NCBI RefSeq assembly: GCF_001598915.1 | Contig: NZ_BDAP01000009.1 | Span: 36,541 to 100,540, forward strand | DNA from: Williamsia muralis NBRC 105860 | Lineage (GTDB): Bacteria; Actinomycetota; Actinomycetes; Mycobacteriales; Mycobacteriaceae | Direction: 5' to 3' | DNA: 64,000 nt | Position numbers and translations under genes: made by a program | In this document: piece after piece, positions 7,906 to 15,779 of the stretch | Position numbering within the stretch: the first letter of the stretch is position 1 | Layout of the letters: each line of letters begins with the position of its first letter | The notes under the pieces: generated by a model | The model's input: only the letters and a program-made list of their open reading frames with translations | Databases searched by the model: none | Told to the model about the DNA's origin: nothing

Positions 7906-9078
7906 TCAGCCCGCGAAGAGTCTCTCGACGAACCCTGAGGCATCAGGCAATGCGGCCGCAGCCGTGCCCTGACCGTCGGACGGATACGTCCGGATCGTCA
8001 CGTTCTGTCCCGACGCCTGAACCCTGTTGATGAAGTCGAGTGTGTACGGCAGCACAACCGTGGTGTCGAGAAGGCCCTGTCCGATGAACACCGGCTTGTC
8101 GTAGCCGCGATCAGGAACACCGAGATAGGCGTCGACGACGGGCCTGATGTTCGGGATCGACGCGACCGGCTTGGTGAACAACTCGTTGAGTCCGGTCGAG
8201 GCGACCGAGCGCTGCAGTTCGGCGGAACACACCTTGAGGGCCTTGTCCACGAGTGCCTTGCCCTCGGTGCTGAGGTAGGAGTTCAGATTGAGCTCCGGGT
8301 ACGAGCCGCGGATACCGGCGATCGCATAGAGCACCTCGGCGGTGAGATCGGTGGGCAGCGGCACGGGGATGAAACCCGGTCCGGCACTGAGCACCAGTTC
8401 GCCCAGGTTGGCGGGCACGCTGGTGGTCACCGCGCCCCGGAAGTCGAGCTCTGGGCCCTGCCATGTGATGGCGTTGCGCGCAGTCGCCAGCGCCGAGGTC
8501 GCCCCACTCCCGTTCCCGTTGACGATCCACTCGTCGGACAGGTCCGGGGTGATGTCGTGGGCGGCCTTGACCGCGTCGACGATGTTGCGTGCCTTGATGT
8601 CGCCCTGCAGGTCCGGCGTGGCCCCTTCGACACCGAGACCGGCGTAGTCCGAGGCGACCACGGCGTAGCCCTTGCGGAGCCAGGGGGTGATGTCGTTCCA
8701 GTGGGCGGCGGATTCGGTCTTGCCCGACCAGGACGGCGCGCACTTGTCGGCCAGGCCGACGGTGTCGTGCGCCCATGCGATCACCGGCCAGCCACCCTCG
8801 GGCGCAGTGCCTCTCGGCAGGTACACCGCGGCACTGCTGATCTCGCTCCGATTTTCGGCCGCGGTGGTCCAGTACGTGAAGCGGTCGGCGCTGCCGGCGC
8901 CGGTGACCCAGCGGTCGTCTGGCAGACCGATGTTGGCGTGGACGGTGCCCGAGGTGGCGGTCGGCGCGGCGGCTGCGACGCCGGTCCCGATCGCGGTGGC
9001 AACGGTCGCGGCCAGGGCAGCAACGGTCAGACCGCTGACACCCATCCGTCGCAGTGCTTGTGTGTGAACACTTTTCAT
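7906..9078 (-). CDS. Secreted lipase-family protein lacking the canonical catalytic Ser and His
   Basis: A 390-residue exported alpha/beta-hydrolase of the secretory LIP type, with an N-terminal signal peptide ending near AAAAP (residues 35-39). The fold is well kept: PVIAWAHDTVGLADKCAPS, YAVVASDYAGLG, DVKA-like helix and FIGQGLLDTTVVLPY. The nucleophile elbow, normally GHSQG, reads G-N-G-S-G (residues 188-192), so the Ser position is Gly. The C-terminal segment, where the family has Asp-His, reads YPSDGQGTAAAALPDA. The protein is therefore probably not a normal esterase, unless Ser191 substitutes. It is the middle gene of an operon with the secreted protein upstream (33-bp gap) and YhhN downstream. 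Confidence 0.8.
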   Translation of the reverse strand: MKSVHTQALRRMGVSGLTVAALAATVATAIGTGVAAAAPTATSGTVHANIGLPDDRWVTGAGSADRFTYWTTAAENRSEISSAAVYLPRGTAPEGGWPVIAWAHDTVGLADKCAPSWSGKTESAAHWNDITPWLRKGYAVVASDYAGLGVEGATPDLQGDIKARNIVDAVKAAHDITPDLSDEWIVNGNGSGATSALATARNAITWQGPELDFRGAVTTSVPANLGELVLSAGPGFIPVPLPTDLTAEVLYAIAGIRGSYPELNLNSYLSTEGKALVDKALKVCSAELQRSVASTGLNELFTKPVASIPNIRPVVDAYLGVPDRGYDKPVFIGQGLLDTTVVLPYTLDFINRVQASGQNVTIRTYPSDGQGTAAAALPDASGFVERLFAG

Positions 9079-9110
9079 GACTTCTCCTACAAGAAAACGC
9101 TGATACCGAG

Positions 9111-9977
9111 CTACGCCTGGGTGATCCCGATCATCGGGAAGAAGAAGCAGCTGCGGTTTCCGTTCTGGACGGTGCCGAAGACTGCGGACAACACTGTGCC
9201 GTTGCCCGTCTCCACCGGTGCCAGACGGGCACCCTTGACGCTGACGTTGTTCACCACGGCCGAGATGCGCTCGGCGATCGCGGTGCGGATTGCGGCCGGG
9301 AAGGAGGCGGGGACGTTCTTCATCAGCAGGTCGACGATCGTCGTGCCCACCGGCGCCATGTCCGCGAAACCGCCCTTGAGGGTGTTCACGTTGAACCAGG
9401 CGACCTGCATGCCCGTGGCTGCGCCGTCGGCAGTGATGCCGGCCGGGAAGAAGCCGAAGAGCGTCTCACCGTCTTTGATCAGGTTGGCGTCGAGTCCTTC
9501 GGGAAGCTTCAGCCCGGGCAGGAAGTAGGGGCCCGGAATCGCTCCACCTACTGCGGGGACCAATCCGAGCGGATTGGATTCGGTCGGGGCTGTGCAGTTG
9601 AAGGCCGCCGACGGGTTGATGAAGCTCTGGATGCCGAGCTTGCGCAGGCTCTCGTTCGCTTCGGCGAGAAGGCCGAACATGTCCGAGGAGTCAGCTGCCG
9701 GCGTGGCCGCTGTGCCGGCGACCTCGGTCGGCACCTGACCTGTTCCGCCCAGGAGTGCTTTCGCCGCGGCCAGGGCGGTCGGATCTCCCGAGGTCTTCTT
9801 CAGCGTTCCGATCGCCGAGGTGAGTTCGGCGTCGCTGGGGGTGTGCTTCGGAGCGGTGAGGGTCGTGTTGATCGGTGCCGCAGGCTCGGCCGAAGCCAGG
9901 GCAGGCATCAGCAGCGCTCCGGACGCTGCGATCGCTAGTGCGGCGACGCCTCGGCGAAGCATTGGTGAGCTGGGCAT
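9111..9977 (-). CDS. Secreted protein of unknown function (paralogue of the gene at 10223)
   Basis: A 288-residue exported protein: signal peptide MLRRGVAALAIAASGALLMPALASA, cleavage near residue 30. AAGGGGGA lies a few bases before the ATG. The mature part has two Cys (AFNCTAPTES and GNRSCFFFP) that could pair. The C-terminal 120 residues (VAWFNVNTLKGG, APVETGNGTVLSAVFGTV, SCFFFPMIGIT) resemble the C-terminal region of the neighbouring 10223 gene, so the two are paralogues of one actinobacterial secreted family. It leads the operon with the lipase-like gene. No function is known to me. Confidence 0.75.
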   Translation of the reverse strand: MPSSPMLRRGVAALAIAASGALLMPALASAEPAAPINTTLTAPKHTPSDAELTSAIGTLKKTSGDPTALAAAKALLGGTGQVPTEVAGTAATPAADSSDMFGLLAEANESLRKLGIQSFINPSAAFNCTAPTESNPLGLVPAVGGAIPGPYFLPGLKLPEGLDANLIKDGETLFGFFPAGITADGAATGMQVAWFNVNTLKGGFADMAPVGTTIVDLLMKNVPASFPAAIRTAIAERISAVVNNVSVKGARLAPVETGNGTVLSAVFGTVQNGNRSCFFFPMIGITQA

Positions 9978-10174
9978 GGTTCCCCCTTGAAGAGAATGAT
10001 GATGGGCCACCTGTTACCCGTGTGACAGATGTGGCCAATGGTGCGCTTGTTACACACAACCATGTGATTCAAGGAGAAGGCAAGCTGCGACGCCGACCTG
10101 TGATGCAACTGCTACCGTTCCGGTTTCCCTGCGGGTCAACGGATCTCGGCGGGACTGTTCGCAATGAGAAAAGA

Positions 10175-10206
10175 AACAGGCGCCGACCAGATGGTCGGCG
10201 CCTGTT
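10175..10206 (-). terminator. Rho-independent terminator of the secreted-protein gene at 10223
   Basis: CAGGCGCCGACC at 10177-10188 pairs perfectly with GGTCGGCGCCTG at 10193-10204; the stem extends two more pairs around an AGAT loop. Read leftward, the strand after the stem is TTTCTTTTCTC, a good U-tract, placed 17 bases past the stop codon at 10223. Confidence 0.88.
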
Positions 10207-10222
10207 GCTGTGCGGGGGAGGG

Positions 10223-11047
10223 CTAGATGTTCATCAAGCCGACGGTCGGGATGATGGTGCAGCTGACCACCTTGCCCTCGGTCTTTGTGGTGACGTTGCC
10301 GTAGATGGCCGAGATGACCCGGCCCTTACCGGTTTTCGCGATCGTGGTGAAAGTTCCGGGACCCTCGGCGACGTTGATCTTCTCGTTGCGCTGCAGGCTC
10401 TGCTGGCCGGTCTTGCCGGTGTCGATGTTGACCCAGGCCACGGTCAGCGGGGCTTCTTTGTTGTTCACTGCGGGCCCGGTGCCGAGGCTGGTGTAGACGA
10501 AGCCGGCTTCGCCGCGGGCGGGGCCGGGAGCGGGTGCCTGCTGCGGTCCTGCGGTCGCGAGCGCGGTGCCCACGGAGTTGCCTCCGGGAATGCACCCGTT
10601 ACCCAGGGTCGGGTAGAGGAATTGCTGGATCACGGGTGCGCCGGGGCCGGTGGGAATGGCGGGACCGCCACCGCCGGTGCCCTCGAGGAAGCTGATGACA
10701 CGATCCCAGATCTTCGCGAGGTCTGGCGGCAGTCCGGAGTCGGCTGCCAGGGTCTTGGCGTTCGCCATCAGATCGGCATTGACCTTGCCGTCGGGGCCCG
10801 GGGTCGCGGCCGAACCGATGATCGCCGGGACGAATGCGCCCAGCGACTGCAGTGTGGCCTCGCTGACCTTGGGTGTCGGCGCCGGGGCCGGTGCGGCGGA
10901 GGCCGTGGCCGGCAGTGCGAGCGCAGCGCTGGCGGCAACCGCGACGGCCGTGACGACCCGGCGGGCGGAAAGGTTGGGCAACGGCTTGCGTGAACGCTTG
11001 CTGCTGCGACCTGTCGGCTCACTGAATAGCACTGTGTGGTGTCCCAT
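10223..11047 (-). CDS. Secreted protein of unknown function (paralogue of the gene at 9111)
   Basis: A 274-residue protein with a long basic N-terminus and a signal helix (RRVVTAVAVAASAALALPATASAAP) ending near residue 52. It is followed by a Pro/Ala linker (PAPAPTPKVSE), an LPPDLAKIWDRVISFLEG helix, and a C-terminal region (VAWVNIDTGKTG, FTTIAKTGKGRVISAIYGNV, VVSCTIIPTVG) shared with the neighbouring exported protein. Two mature Cys (GNGCIPGG and VVSCTII) match the paralogue's pair. The start at 11047 is the first in-frame ATG; a shorter start nearer the signal helix is possible. Monocistronic, ending at a strong terminator. Confidence 0.72.
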   Translation of the reverse strand: MGHHTVLFSEPTGRSSKRSRKPLPNLSARRVVTAVAVAASAALALPATASAAPAPAPTPKVSEATLQSLGAFVPAIIGSAATPGPDGKVNADLMANAKTLAADSGLPPDLAKIWDRVISFLEGTGGGGPAIPTGPGAPVIQQFLYPTLGNGCIPGGNSVGTALATAGPQQAPAPGPARGEAGFVYTSLGTGPAVNNKEAPLTVAWVNIDTGKTGQQSLQRNEKINVAEGPGTFTTIAKTGKGRVISAIYGNVTTKTEGKVVSCTIIPTVGLMNI

Positions 11048-11206
11048 CTTGCGTTGATTGCCCGCGATCTGACGGCTGGTGTGTAAATCGCCGTGCTGAC
11101 GGTAACCGTTCCGTGACCATCCCGCCAACAGGGGGACGCGCCGCGAGAATCGATTTCTGTCGCCAGGGGACCATAGCGTGTTACTGGAGTGACTCATGGG
11201 GCTGGA

Positions 11207-11225
11207 GACACAATTGTTATGTGTC
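11207..11225. promoter_or_regulatory. Palindrome upstream of the ABC importer, candidate operator
   Basis: GACACA-ATTGTTA-TGTGTC is a perfect 6-bp-arm inverted repeat about 95 bp before the substrate-binding protein, in the 273-bp space between the divergent secreted-protein gene and the importer. No TPP riboswitch elements (CTGAGA with the ACCTGATCTGG block) are present, so control of this operon is more likely by a protein. Confidence 0.35.
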
Positions 11226-11320
11226 ATTCGGGCCACGACCTCGCGCACTGGGCGAGAGGGTTCCGTCGAGTGCCTGGTTAGATCATTGATGACCAGCACC
11301 ACCGCACCTCTGGAGGCTCG

Positions 11321-12352
11321 ATGCGTCGACGACATCAACTCGTAGCAGCGCTGATCGCTGCCGCGGTCGCCACGACCGCCTTGAGCGCCTGTGGCGACTC
11401 GGACACCAGCGACGAGGTGGTGTTGCTCACCCACGACTCGTTTGTGCTGCCGGACGAACTCCTGGCCACCTTCGAGGACCAGACCGGACTGACCCTGAAG
11501 GTGGTCAAGGAAGCCGATGCGGGTCAGCTGTCGTCCTCGGTCGCCCTCACGGCCGGATCGCCTCGCGGCGACGCCGTGTACGGCATCGACAACACCTTCG
11601 CGTCCCGGGTCATCGACGCCGGTGCCCTGGCGGAGTACACCAGCCCCGACAACGCGCTCGGACCCGCCGACGACGCGTTGCCGCCCCCCAACCTGCTCAC
11701 CGCCGTCGACCGGGGAGACGTCTGCGTGAACGTGGACAACACCTGGTTCGCCGACCGCAACCTGCCCGCACCCCGGAACCTGGCCGACCTCACCGATCCG
11801 CGGTACCGCGGGCTGACCGTCGCCATGGATCCCGCTACGTCATCACCCGGAATGGCGTTCCTGCTCGCGACCATCGCCGCCTACCCGGATGGGGTGAACG
11901 GCGGATGGCGGGGCTACTGGCAGCGACTGCGCGACAACGAGGTGGCCATCGCGCCCGGATGGACCGAGGCCTACAACCAGGAGTTCACCGCGGGTGAGGG
12001 CAAGGGCTCCAAGCCGATCGTCGTCTCCTACGCATCGTCGCCCGCGTTTCTCCCCACCACCACCGCCTTGCTCGACACCTGCTTCGAGCAGATCGAGTAC
12101 GCCGGCGTGCTGCGCGGCGCGTCGAACGAAGACGGCGCCAAGAAAGTCATCGACTACTTGATCAGTGAGCCCGTTCAGGCGGCGCTTCCCGAGTCGATGT
12201 ACGTCTACCCGGTCCGTGAAGGAACACCTCTGCCCGCCGACTGGGCTCAGCACGCTCCCGAGCCCGAGTCCGCCGCAACCATGCCCGCCGACGAGATCGC
12301 GACGAACCGCGAAGCGTGGCAACAGGAGTGGCGCACCGTGATGGGCCGCTGA
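11321..12352 (+). CDS. ABC importer substrate-binding lipoprotein, ThiB-like
   Basis: A 343-residue lipoprotein with lipobox LSAC (Cys24), which anchors it on the outer face of the membrane. Segments such as LLTHDSFVLPDELLATFEDQTG, YGIDNTFASRVIDAG, FADRNLPAPRNLADLTDPRYRG, ATSSPGMAFLLATI and GWTEAYNQEFTAGEGKGSKPIVVSYASSPA follow the thiamine-binding ThiB/TbpA subfamily of iron/thiamine-type binding proteins. It would deliver ligand to the permease and ATPase encoded directly downstream. Thiamine is the best guess, but no TPP riboswitch precedes the operon, so the ligand is open. A GGAGG precedes the ATG. Confidence 0.82.
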   Translation: MRRRHQLVAALIAAAVATTALSACGDSDTSDEVVLLTHDSFVLPDELLATFEDQTGLTLKVVKEADAGQLSSSVALTAGSPRGDAVYGIDNTFASRVIDAGALAEYTSPDNALGPADDALPPPNLLTAVDRGDVCVNVDNTWFADRNLPAPRNLADLTDPRYRGLTVAMDPATSSPGMAFLLATIAAYPDGVNGGWRGYWQRLRDNEVAIAPGWTEAYNQEFTAGEGKGSKPIVVSYASSPAFLPTTTALLDTCFEQIEYAGVLRGASNEDGAKKVIDYLISEPVQAALPESMYVYPVREGTPLPADWAQHAPEPESAATMPADEIATNREAWQQEWRTVMGR

Positions 12353-12357
12353 TCGAG

Positions 12358-13992
12358 GTGCCGACGGCTCGGCCGGCACATTCGGCCATGTCCGGCCGAG
12401 TGGCGGTGACGGCTCTGGGCGCGGCCCCGCTGGTGTTCGTGGCGGTGATGTTCGGCTGGCCACTCGTGGCCTTGGCGGAGCGGGCGTTCGCCGGCCGCTC
12501 CGCGTCGAACCTGTGGCAGCTTCTCGATGGCGCCAACGCCGCACACCTGCTGTGGTTCACCGTCGCGCAGGCGGCCGCGTCCACTGCCCTCACCCTGCTG
12601 ATCGGCCTTCCGCTCGCGTGGGTGCTGTCCACCTATGAACTCCGGGGTGCGCTGCTGCTGAGGGTGCTCGTCACCATCCCTTTTGTCCTGCCCACTGTTG
12701 TTGTCGGCGTTGCGTTCTCAGCTCTGCTGGGTGATCGCGGTCCGCTCGCCGGACTTGATCTCGCCGCATCGGTCTGGGCAATCCTTTTGGCGCACATGTT
12801 CTTCAATGTCGCAGTGGTGGTGCGCACGGTCGGGTCGGTGTGGTCCGGAATAGATCCTCGCTCCGAGCAGGCCGCCCGGACTCTCGGAGCCGGACCCGTT
12901 CGCGTGTTCCGCACGATCACCTTGCCCGCGTTGGCCCCGGCCATCGCCTCTGCGGCATCAGTGGTGTTCCTGTTCTGCGCGACCAGCTTCGGGGTCATCC
13001 TGATACTCGGTGGCGGCAGATTCAACACGCTGGAGACCGAGATCTACCGGCAGGCAATCGGCTTCTTCCAGCTACCTGCTGCGGTTGCGCTCTCGATGGT
13101 CCAGATCGTCGTGGTCGCGGTGGTGGTCGCGATCAGCGCGATCCTCGGGCGCCGGGCCCGCGCGACAGCTGCTCCGCGATATCGCAGGCGACCACGCGGC
13201 CGTGAATGGCCGGTGATCGGCTCGATCCTCGGGGTGTCCGGGGTGATCCTGCTGGCCCCACCGGCAATCCTGGTGCTGCGCTCGGTGCGACCCACCGTGG
13301 GTGGGAGCTGGAATCTGGACGGTTACCGGGCGCTGTCGGAGTCGGTGAACGGTCAGACACCACTGGACACCATGCGGTATTCGCTGGTCAGTGCGACGTG
13401 GGCGACGGTCATCGCGATGGTCCTCGGTCTTGCCGGCGCCGTTGCCATCTCCCGGGCGACGGGGTGGTCGGGCAGTGTTGCCACGGTGATCACCATGCTC
13501 CCGCTGGGGGTCAGCGCGGTGACCGTCGGCCTCGGGTACCTCGTTGTCCTGACGACGATGCCGCGGGAGGTGAGCACCTCGCCGGCCATCGTGCCCGCGG
13601 TGCAGGCCCTGATCGCATGTCCACTGGTCATTCGGATCCTCGTGCCGGCAATGGGTCTGATCGACCAGCGGCTGCGTCAGGCGACGGCCACCCTGGGAGC
13701 CGGTCCGTGGCGGGTGTGGTGGACCGTCGACTTCCCGGTCATCAGGCGAGCACTGTGCGCTGCAGCGGGTTTCGCTTTTGTCATCGCGCTCGGGGAGTTC
13801 GGGGCGACCAGTTTTGTCGCTCGTCCCGACACCACGACGGTGCCGGTACTGATCGGTTCGTCCCTTGCCAGGCCCGGGTCGGGCAACTTCGCGACCGCGA
13901 TGGCGTGCTCGGTGATGATGCTGGTGGTGACTGCCGTGGTGGTCACCCTGATCGAGGTCGTCCGTCGCGAAGAACGGGGAGGCGAGTTCTGA
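12358..13992 (+). CDS. ABC importer permease, two fused permease domains (ThiP-like)
   Basis: About 544 residues with two tandem binding-protein-dependent permease domains, each with six or so helices, as in ThiP. EAA-type loops are visible in both halves: EQAARTLGAGPVRVFRTITLP in the first and RQATATLGAGPWRVWWTVDFP in the second. This is the membrane channel of the importer. The start is uncertain: GTG at 12358 lies just past the preceding stop; GTG 12316 and ATG 12388 are alternatives. It ends one base before the ATPase gene, so the three genes form an operon. Confidence 0.85.
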   Translation: MPTARPAHSAMSGRVAVTALGAAPLVFVAVMFGWPLVALAERAFAGRSASNLWQLLDGANAAHLLWFTVAQAAASTALTLLIGLPLAWVLSTYELRGALLLRVLVTIPFVLPTVVVGVAFSALLGDRGPLAGLDLAASVWAILLAHMFFNVAVVVRTVGSVWSGIDPRSEQAARTLGAGPVRVFRTITLPALAPAIASAASVVFLFCATSFGVILILGGGRFNTLETEIYRQAIGFFQLPAAVALSMVQIVVVAVVVAISAILGRRARATAAPRYRRRPRGREWPVIGSILGVSGVILLAPPAILVLRSVRPTVGGSWNLDGYRALSESVNGQTPLDTMRYSLVSATWATVIAMVLGLAGAVAISRATGWSGSVATVITMLPLGVSAVTVGLGYLVVLTTMPREVSTSPAIVPAVQALIACPLVIRILVPAMGLIDQRLRQATATLGAGPWRVWWTVDFPVIRRALCAAAGFAFVIALGEFGATSFVARPDTTTVPVLIGSSLARPGSGNFATAMACSVMMLVVTAVVVTLIEVVRREERGGEF

Positions 13993-13993
13993 G

Positions 13994-15040
13994 ATGCTCC
14001 AATTGTCCTCTGTGACAGTCGGTTATCGGTCCGAAACCGTCCTCGACGACCTCAGCTTGTCGATCGGCACCGAGGGATCGGCCATCACGGCACTGCTGGG
14101 TCCGTCGGGATGTGGCAAATCCACCCTCATCCGTGCCATCGCCGGCCTGGAACCACTGACCGGCGGCACGATCACGTTCGACGGAGCGGATCTGGCGCCG
14201 ATCGCGACCCATCGGCGCGACTTCGGGGTGGTGTTCCAGGACGGACAGTTGCTGCCCGGACGCAGCGTCGCAGACAACATCGGATACGGATTGCGTGCCC
14301 GACGCTGGCGTAGAGATGCCACCGCCGCCCGGGTGGCCGAGATGCTCGACCTGGTTGATCTCTCCGGCTACGGGAACCGGCAGGTCGCCGAGTTGTCGGG
14401 TGGGCAGCAGCAGCGGGTGGCCCTGGCCCGCGCTCTTGCCCCTCGTCCTCGCCTGTTGTTGCTCGACGAACCACTTTCGGCCCTCGATCGGCAACTTCGT
14501 GAACGACTCGCCGTCGAGATCGCCGAGATCATCGACGCCACAGGCACTCCCACCATCGTGGTGACCCACGACCACACCGAGGCGGCGTTGATGGCCGACC
14601 ACATCGCCGTCATGGACCGGGGCCGGATCATCCAGCACGACGACCCGGCGTCGTTGTGGCGCGCACCGCGAAACGAGCGGGTCGCTCGGTTCATCGGGTG
14701 CACGACCATCTGCCAAGGGACCGTTCGTGCGGGTGTGTTGGACAGCGACCTCGGTGCGGTCGCACTGGATGTTCCCGATGGGCGAGTGCGAATAGGGCTA
14801 CGGCCGGATGCCGTCACGGCCGTACCGCTTGCCGATGCCGGGCAGTCGGCGCCCGTGGGAACGGTGCGGCATGTGGCGTCGCTGCCGGAGGGGACACGAG
14901 TGCGGCTGTCGGTGGCGGGAATCGATGTCGATGCCGTGAGCAGCGCTGCGGTGTCGTTGGGTGATCGGATGGCGATTGCGCTCGACGCACACCGGCTTGC
15001 GGTCATCACCGAACACAGCACGGAGGACGCCGATGCGTGA
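13994..15040 (+). CDS. ABC importer ATPase (ThiQ/FbpC-like)
   Basis: A 348-residue ATP-binding subunit. Walker A is GPSGCGKST, the Q-loop is VVFQDGQLLPGRSV, the ABC signature LSGGQQQRV, Walker B LLLLDEPLSALD, and the switch His is in VVTHDHTEA. A C-terminal TOBE-like extension (about residues 240-340, VRIGLRPDAVTAV) is of the kind seen in iron, spermidine and thiamine importers. It energises the ThiBP-like pair upstream. The last eight bases overlap the MutT gene, so translation is probably coupled. Confidence 0.88.
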   Translation: MLQLSSVTVGYRSETVLDDLSLSIGTEGSAITALLGPSGCGKSTLIRAIAGLEPLTGGTITFDGADLAPIATHRRDFGVVFQDGQLLPGRSVADNIGYGLRARRWRRDATAARVAEMLDLVDLSGYGNRQVAELSGGQQQRVALARALAPRPRLLLLDEPLSALDRQLRERLAVEIAEIIDATGTPTIVVTHDHTEAALMADHIAVMDRGRIIQHDDPASLWRAPRNERVARFIGCTTICQGTVRAGVLDSDLGAVALDVPDGRVRIGLRPDAVTAVPLADAGQSAPVGTVRHVASLPEGTRVRLSVAGIDVDAVSSAAVSLGDRMAIALDAHRLAVITEHSTEDADA

Positions 15041-15452
15041 AGTCGTCGCCGGGGCAGTGATCGGGGATGGTCGGCTGCTGCTCGCGCAACGGACCTATCC
15101 CACGGAGGTCGCCGGGTTGTGGGAACTGCCTGGCGGAAAGGTCGAGGCGGGGGAGACCCGTGAACAAGCCCTGCGCCGCGAACTCGGCGAGGAACTCGGC
15201 ATCGAGGTACGAGTCGGTCGGCAACTAGGGGACCCCGTACCGTTGCGCGCCGACCTCGTCCTGGTCGCGCTGGCCGCTGATCTGATCAAGGGGTCGCCCC
15301 GCCCGGCGGAACACTCGGCCGTGCGGTGGGTCGAGACTCCGGAACTCGAGTCGATGGCGGCGCGGGGTGAACTCGTGCCTGCGGACGCTGCCTGGCTAGA
15401 TGACCTGATCGAACTGCTGGCCGTCAGGCAGCGCGGGAACGGACCTTCTTGA
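15033..15452 (+). CDS. MutT-like NUDIX hydrolase
   Basis: A 139-residue NUDIX protein with a complete box: GGKVEAGETREQALRRELGE followed by ELGIE. Enzymes of this subgroup clean oxidised nucleotides such as 8-oxo-dGTP or related CTP forms from the pool (MutT1/MutT2 type). A GGAGG lies seven bases before the ATG inside the end of the ABC ATPase gene, and the two genes overlap by eight bases. The 3' end overlaps the convergent Cys-rich microprotein gene by 29 bases. Confidence 0.87.
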   Translation: MREVVAGAVIGDGRLLLAQRTYPTEVAGLWELPGGKVEAGETREQALRRELGEELGIEVRVGRQLGDPVPLRADLVLVALAADLIKGSPRPAEHSAVRWVETPELESMAARGELVPADAAWLDDLIELLAVRQRGNGPS

Positions 15453-15606
15453 GGGCTTTGGTGAGTTCCTTGTTGGACATGCCCTGATCAGCGAACTTCT
15501 GCATCTTGTGGATCACCACGGGGCAGCGAAGGCACCGGGTGGACGATCGGCAGCACTTCTTTTTCGCCTTCATGCTGCAGACATCTGCCGCCTTCTTCTT
15601 GCCCAC
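15424..15606 (-). CDS. Cys-rich basic microprotein, probably iron-regulated
   Basis: A 60-residue protein starting at a GTG, with AGAGG six bases upstream. It has five Cys in the first 28 residues, spaced as Cys10, Cys18-Cys19, Cys25, Cys28 (CSMKAKKKCC then RCLRCP), and 15 or so Lys/Arg residues. The Cys cluster suggests metal or Fe-S binding. The C-terminal helix (MSNKELTKALKKVRSRAA) is amphipathic and basic. An IdeR/DtxR-like box sits 36 bp upstream, which points to iron-dependent expression. I do not know a characterised relative. Confidence 0.7.
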   Translation of the reverse strand: MGKKKAADVCSMKAKKKCCRSSTRCLRCPVVIHKMQKFADQGMSNKELTKALKKVRSRAA

Positions 15607-15642
15607 TGCTGACCTCTTCGCGTCGGTGCGTACCCGGAAAAG

Positions 15643-15661
15643 TTAGGTTAGCAGCACCTTA
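15643..15661 (-). promoter_or_regulatory. IdeR/DtxR-type iron box upstream of the Cys-rich microprotein
   Basis: TTAGGTTAGCAGCACCTTA matches the 19-bp IdeR consensus at 14 of 19 positions, with the left half (TTAGGTTAG) perfect. It lies 36 bp before the GTG of the leftward microprotein gene and about 120 bp before typA. Iron-loaded IdeR would be expected to repress the microprotein. Confidence 0.6.
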
Positions 15662-15779
15662 ATTCTAGGGTCGATGTGTCCTGTGACGGCGCTCTCACCG
15701 GGGTACCGGATACCCTGTATTGGTCTGAGCACCTCGCTCGACCTTTTTGACATGCCCACTTCACGTCCGGAGAACTTCA

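Noticed and set aside
11048..11320. TPP riboswitch ahead of the ThiB-like gene
   Set aside because: No CTGAGA block or ACCTGATCTGG block and no matching helices were found on the coding strand.
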